NCBI GenBank assembly: GCA_963169135.1
Contig: CAUJEQ010000057.1
Coordinates: 1 to 11,942 of the forward strand
DNA length: 11,942 nucleotides
Reading direction: 5' to 3'
Source: Chloroflexota bacterium
GTDB lineage: Bacteria; Chloroflexota; Dehalococcoidia; Tepidiformales; Tepidiformaceae
A program made the translations under genes and the position numbers. Below, one piece after another: positions 11,471 through 11,942 of the stretch (position 1 is its first letter; each line of letters begins with the position of its first letter). Below the pieces are notes generated by a model. That model did no database searches. It was not told the DNA's origin and was given only the letters and a program-made list of their open reading frames with translations.

Positions 11471-11911
11471 ATGGGATTCCGCGACCTGTCCACCGAAGAG
11501 ATCAACCTGGTGCTCGAAAAGGAGCGCATCATCCGCATCGCGTTCGCCGCCGATGGCGAACAGTTCGTGGTGCCCGTCTTCTATACCTGGCACGAAAGTG
11601 CGCTTTGCGGATTGACGACGCCCGGCCGCAAGACCGCCATGGCCGCGCGGAACGCGCGCGTGGGGTTCCAGGTCGACAGCACAGTGATGACCGGGCCATG
11701 GGAGTGGGCGAGCGTGGTGGGGGAGGGAACGTTCGAACATGTCGCCGACCCCGGGGAGTACGGCGCGTTCGCCGGGGCACTCGAGGGGAAGCTCGCGGAT
11801 GCGCCGCAGTGGGCGGCGACGGTGCTCCAGGCGCGTTTCGAAGCGTTGGGAGTGTACGCCTGGCGGATCAGGCCCTCGGGTCTCCACGGCCGCGCCCACG
11901 GCCCGGAGTGA
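11471..11911 (+). CDS. Pyridoxamine 5'-phosphate oxidase-like FMN/F420-binding protein
   Basis: A 146-residue split-barrel flavin-binding protein of the PNPOx-like superfamily, whose members use FMN, F420 or heme to reduce or oxidise small molecules; some give nitroimidazole resistance (Nim). The N-terminus MGFRDLSTEEINLVLEKERIIRIAFA is the usual lead helix and first strand, followed by VVPVFYTWH, a phosphate-binding PGRKTAMAARN segment (51-61), V-G-F-Q-V-D, and W-E-W-A-S-V-V-G-E-G-T-F-E (77-89), the typical strand pair of the fold. The C-terminal YAWRIRPSG supplies the last strand. The length is normal. The cofactor cannot be decided from sequence by eye. A predicted promoter lies directly before the ATG. 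Confidence 0.88.
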   Translation: MGFRDLSTEEINLVLEKERIIRIAFAADGEQFVVPVFYTWHESALCGLTTPGRKTAMAARNARVGFQVDSTVMTGPWEWASVVGEGTFEHVADPGEYGAFAGALEGKLADAPQWAATVLQARFEALGVYAWRIRPSGLHGRAHGPE

Positions 11912-11942
11912 CGGCGCTTCTGAGTCCTCCGCCGCTCAGCAA

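Noticed and set aside
9244..11538. 764-codon open frame on the minus strand opposite the sirtuin and second serine hydrolase
   Set aside because: A high-GC antisense shadow: the plus-strand genes carry complete catalytic motifs and ribosome binding sites, while this frame shows only Arg/Asp/His-rich sequence with no domain pattern.

Overview
The window is a gene-dense, high-GC bacterial chromosome segment with no plasmid, phage, insertion-sequence, rRNA, tRNA or CRISPR signal. GTG and TTG starts, Chloroflexota/actinomycete-style lipoproteins (AAACGGDDDD-type N-terminus), many Sir2/serine-hydrolase/acyl-CoA-dehydrogenase type genes, and TAnnnT -10 boxes placed directly before start codons suggest a Chloroflexota genome (Dehalococcoidia-like); an actinobacterium cannot be excluded. 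This is inference from style, not a phylogenetic test.

Layout. 2-799 (+): C-terminal third of a ClpC-type AAA+ unfoldase, closed by a strong intrinsic terminator (823-862). 901-2451 (+): a lipoprotein with a predicted beta-propeller-like body and a C-terminal SH3-like domain. 2524-2823 (+): a small ABM-fold monooxygenase-like protein. 2825-3031: intergenic repeats (a 9-nt tandem array plus two copies of a hairpin element with an identical 37-nt core) between convergent genes. 3054-3803 (-): a small acidic-linker lipoprotein. 3804-3993: divergent promoter region. 3994-5163 and 5160-5849 (+): a beta-lactamase-fold serine hydrolase translationally coupled (GTGA overlap) to a 2-keto-4-pentenoate hydratase/FAH-like protein. 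5881-6516 (+): HAD hydrolase. 6594-7835 and 7853-8527 (+): an acyl-CoA-dehydrogenase-fold flavoprotein without the usual catalytic Glu, followed 17 nt later by an SDR-fold protein that carries both halohydrin dehalogenase signatures. 8532-8990 (-): a GyrI-like ligand-binding protein. 8991-9300: intergenic region with two hairpins and a possible 34-aa peptide gene on the minus strand. 9301-10065 (+): sirtuin. 10120-11349 (+): a second serine hydrolase of the beta-lactamase fold. 11471-11911 (+): a PNPOx-like flavin/F420 split-barrel protein.

The most interesting protein is the SDR-fold protein at 7853-8527. It has T-x4-Y-x-G in place of the glycine-rich NAD(P) motif and S-x12-Y-x3-R in place of S-Y-K, which together define halohydrin dehalogenases, a small enzyme class. 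Its operon partner is an atypical acyl-CoA-dehydrogenase-fold flavoprotein, and a HAD hydrolase lies just upstream, so a small catabolic unit acting on (halo)hydroxy/epoxy or acyl substrates is a reasonable hypothesis, though unproven.

The second theme is regulatory. Eight forward genes have a TAnnnT hexamer upstream, in two distance classes: 6-9 nt before the start with no Shine-Dalgarno (901, 5881, 9301, 11471; expected leaderless mRNAs) or 29-38 nt before the start, several with a purine-rich Shine-Dalgarno candidate (2524, 3994, 6594, 10120). Several dyads lie next to these boxes and could be operators or RNA switches. All statements about database families are from recall of family motifs; no search was run.
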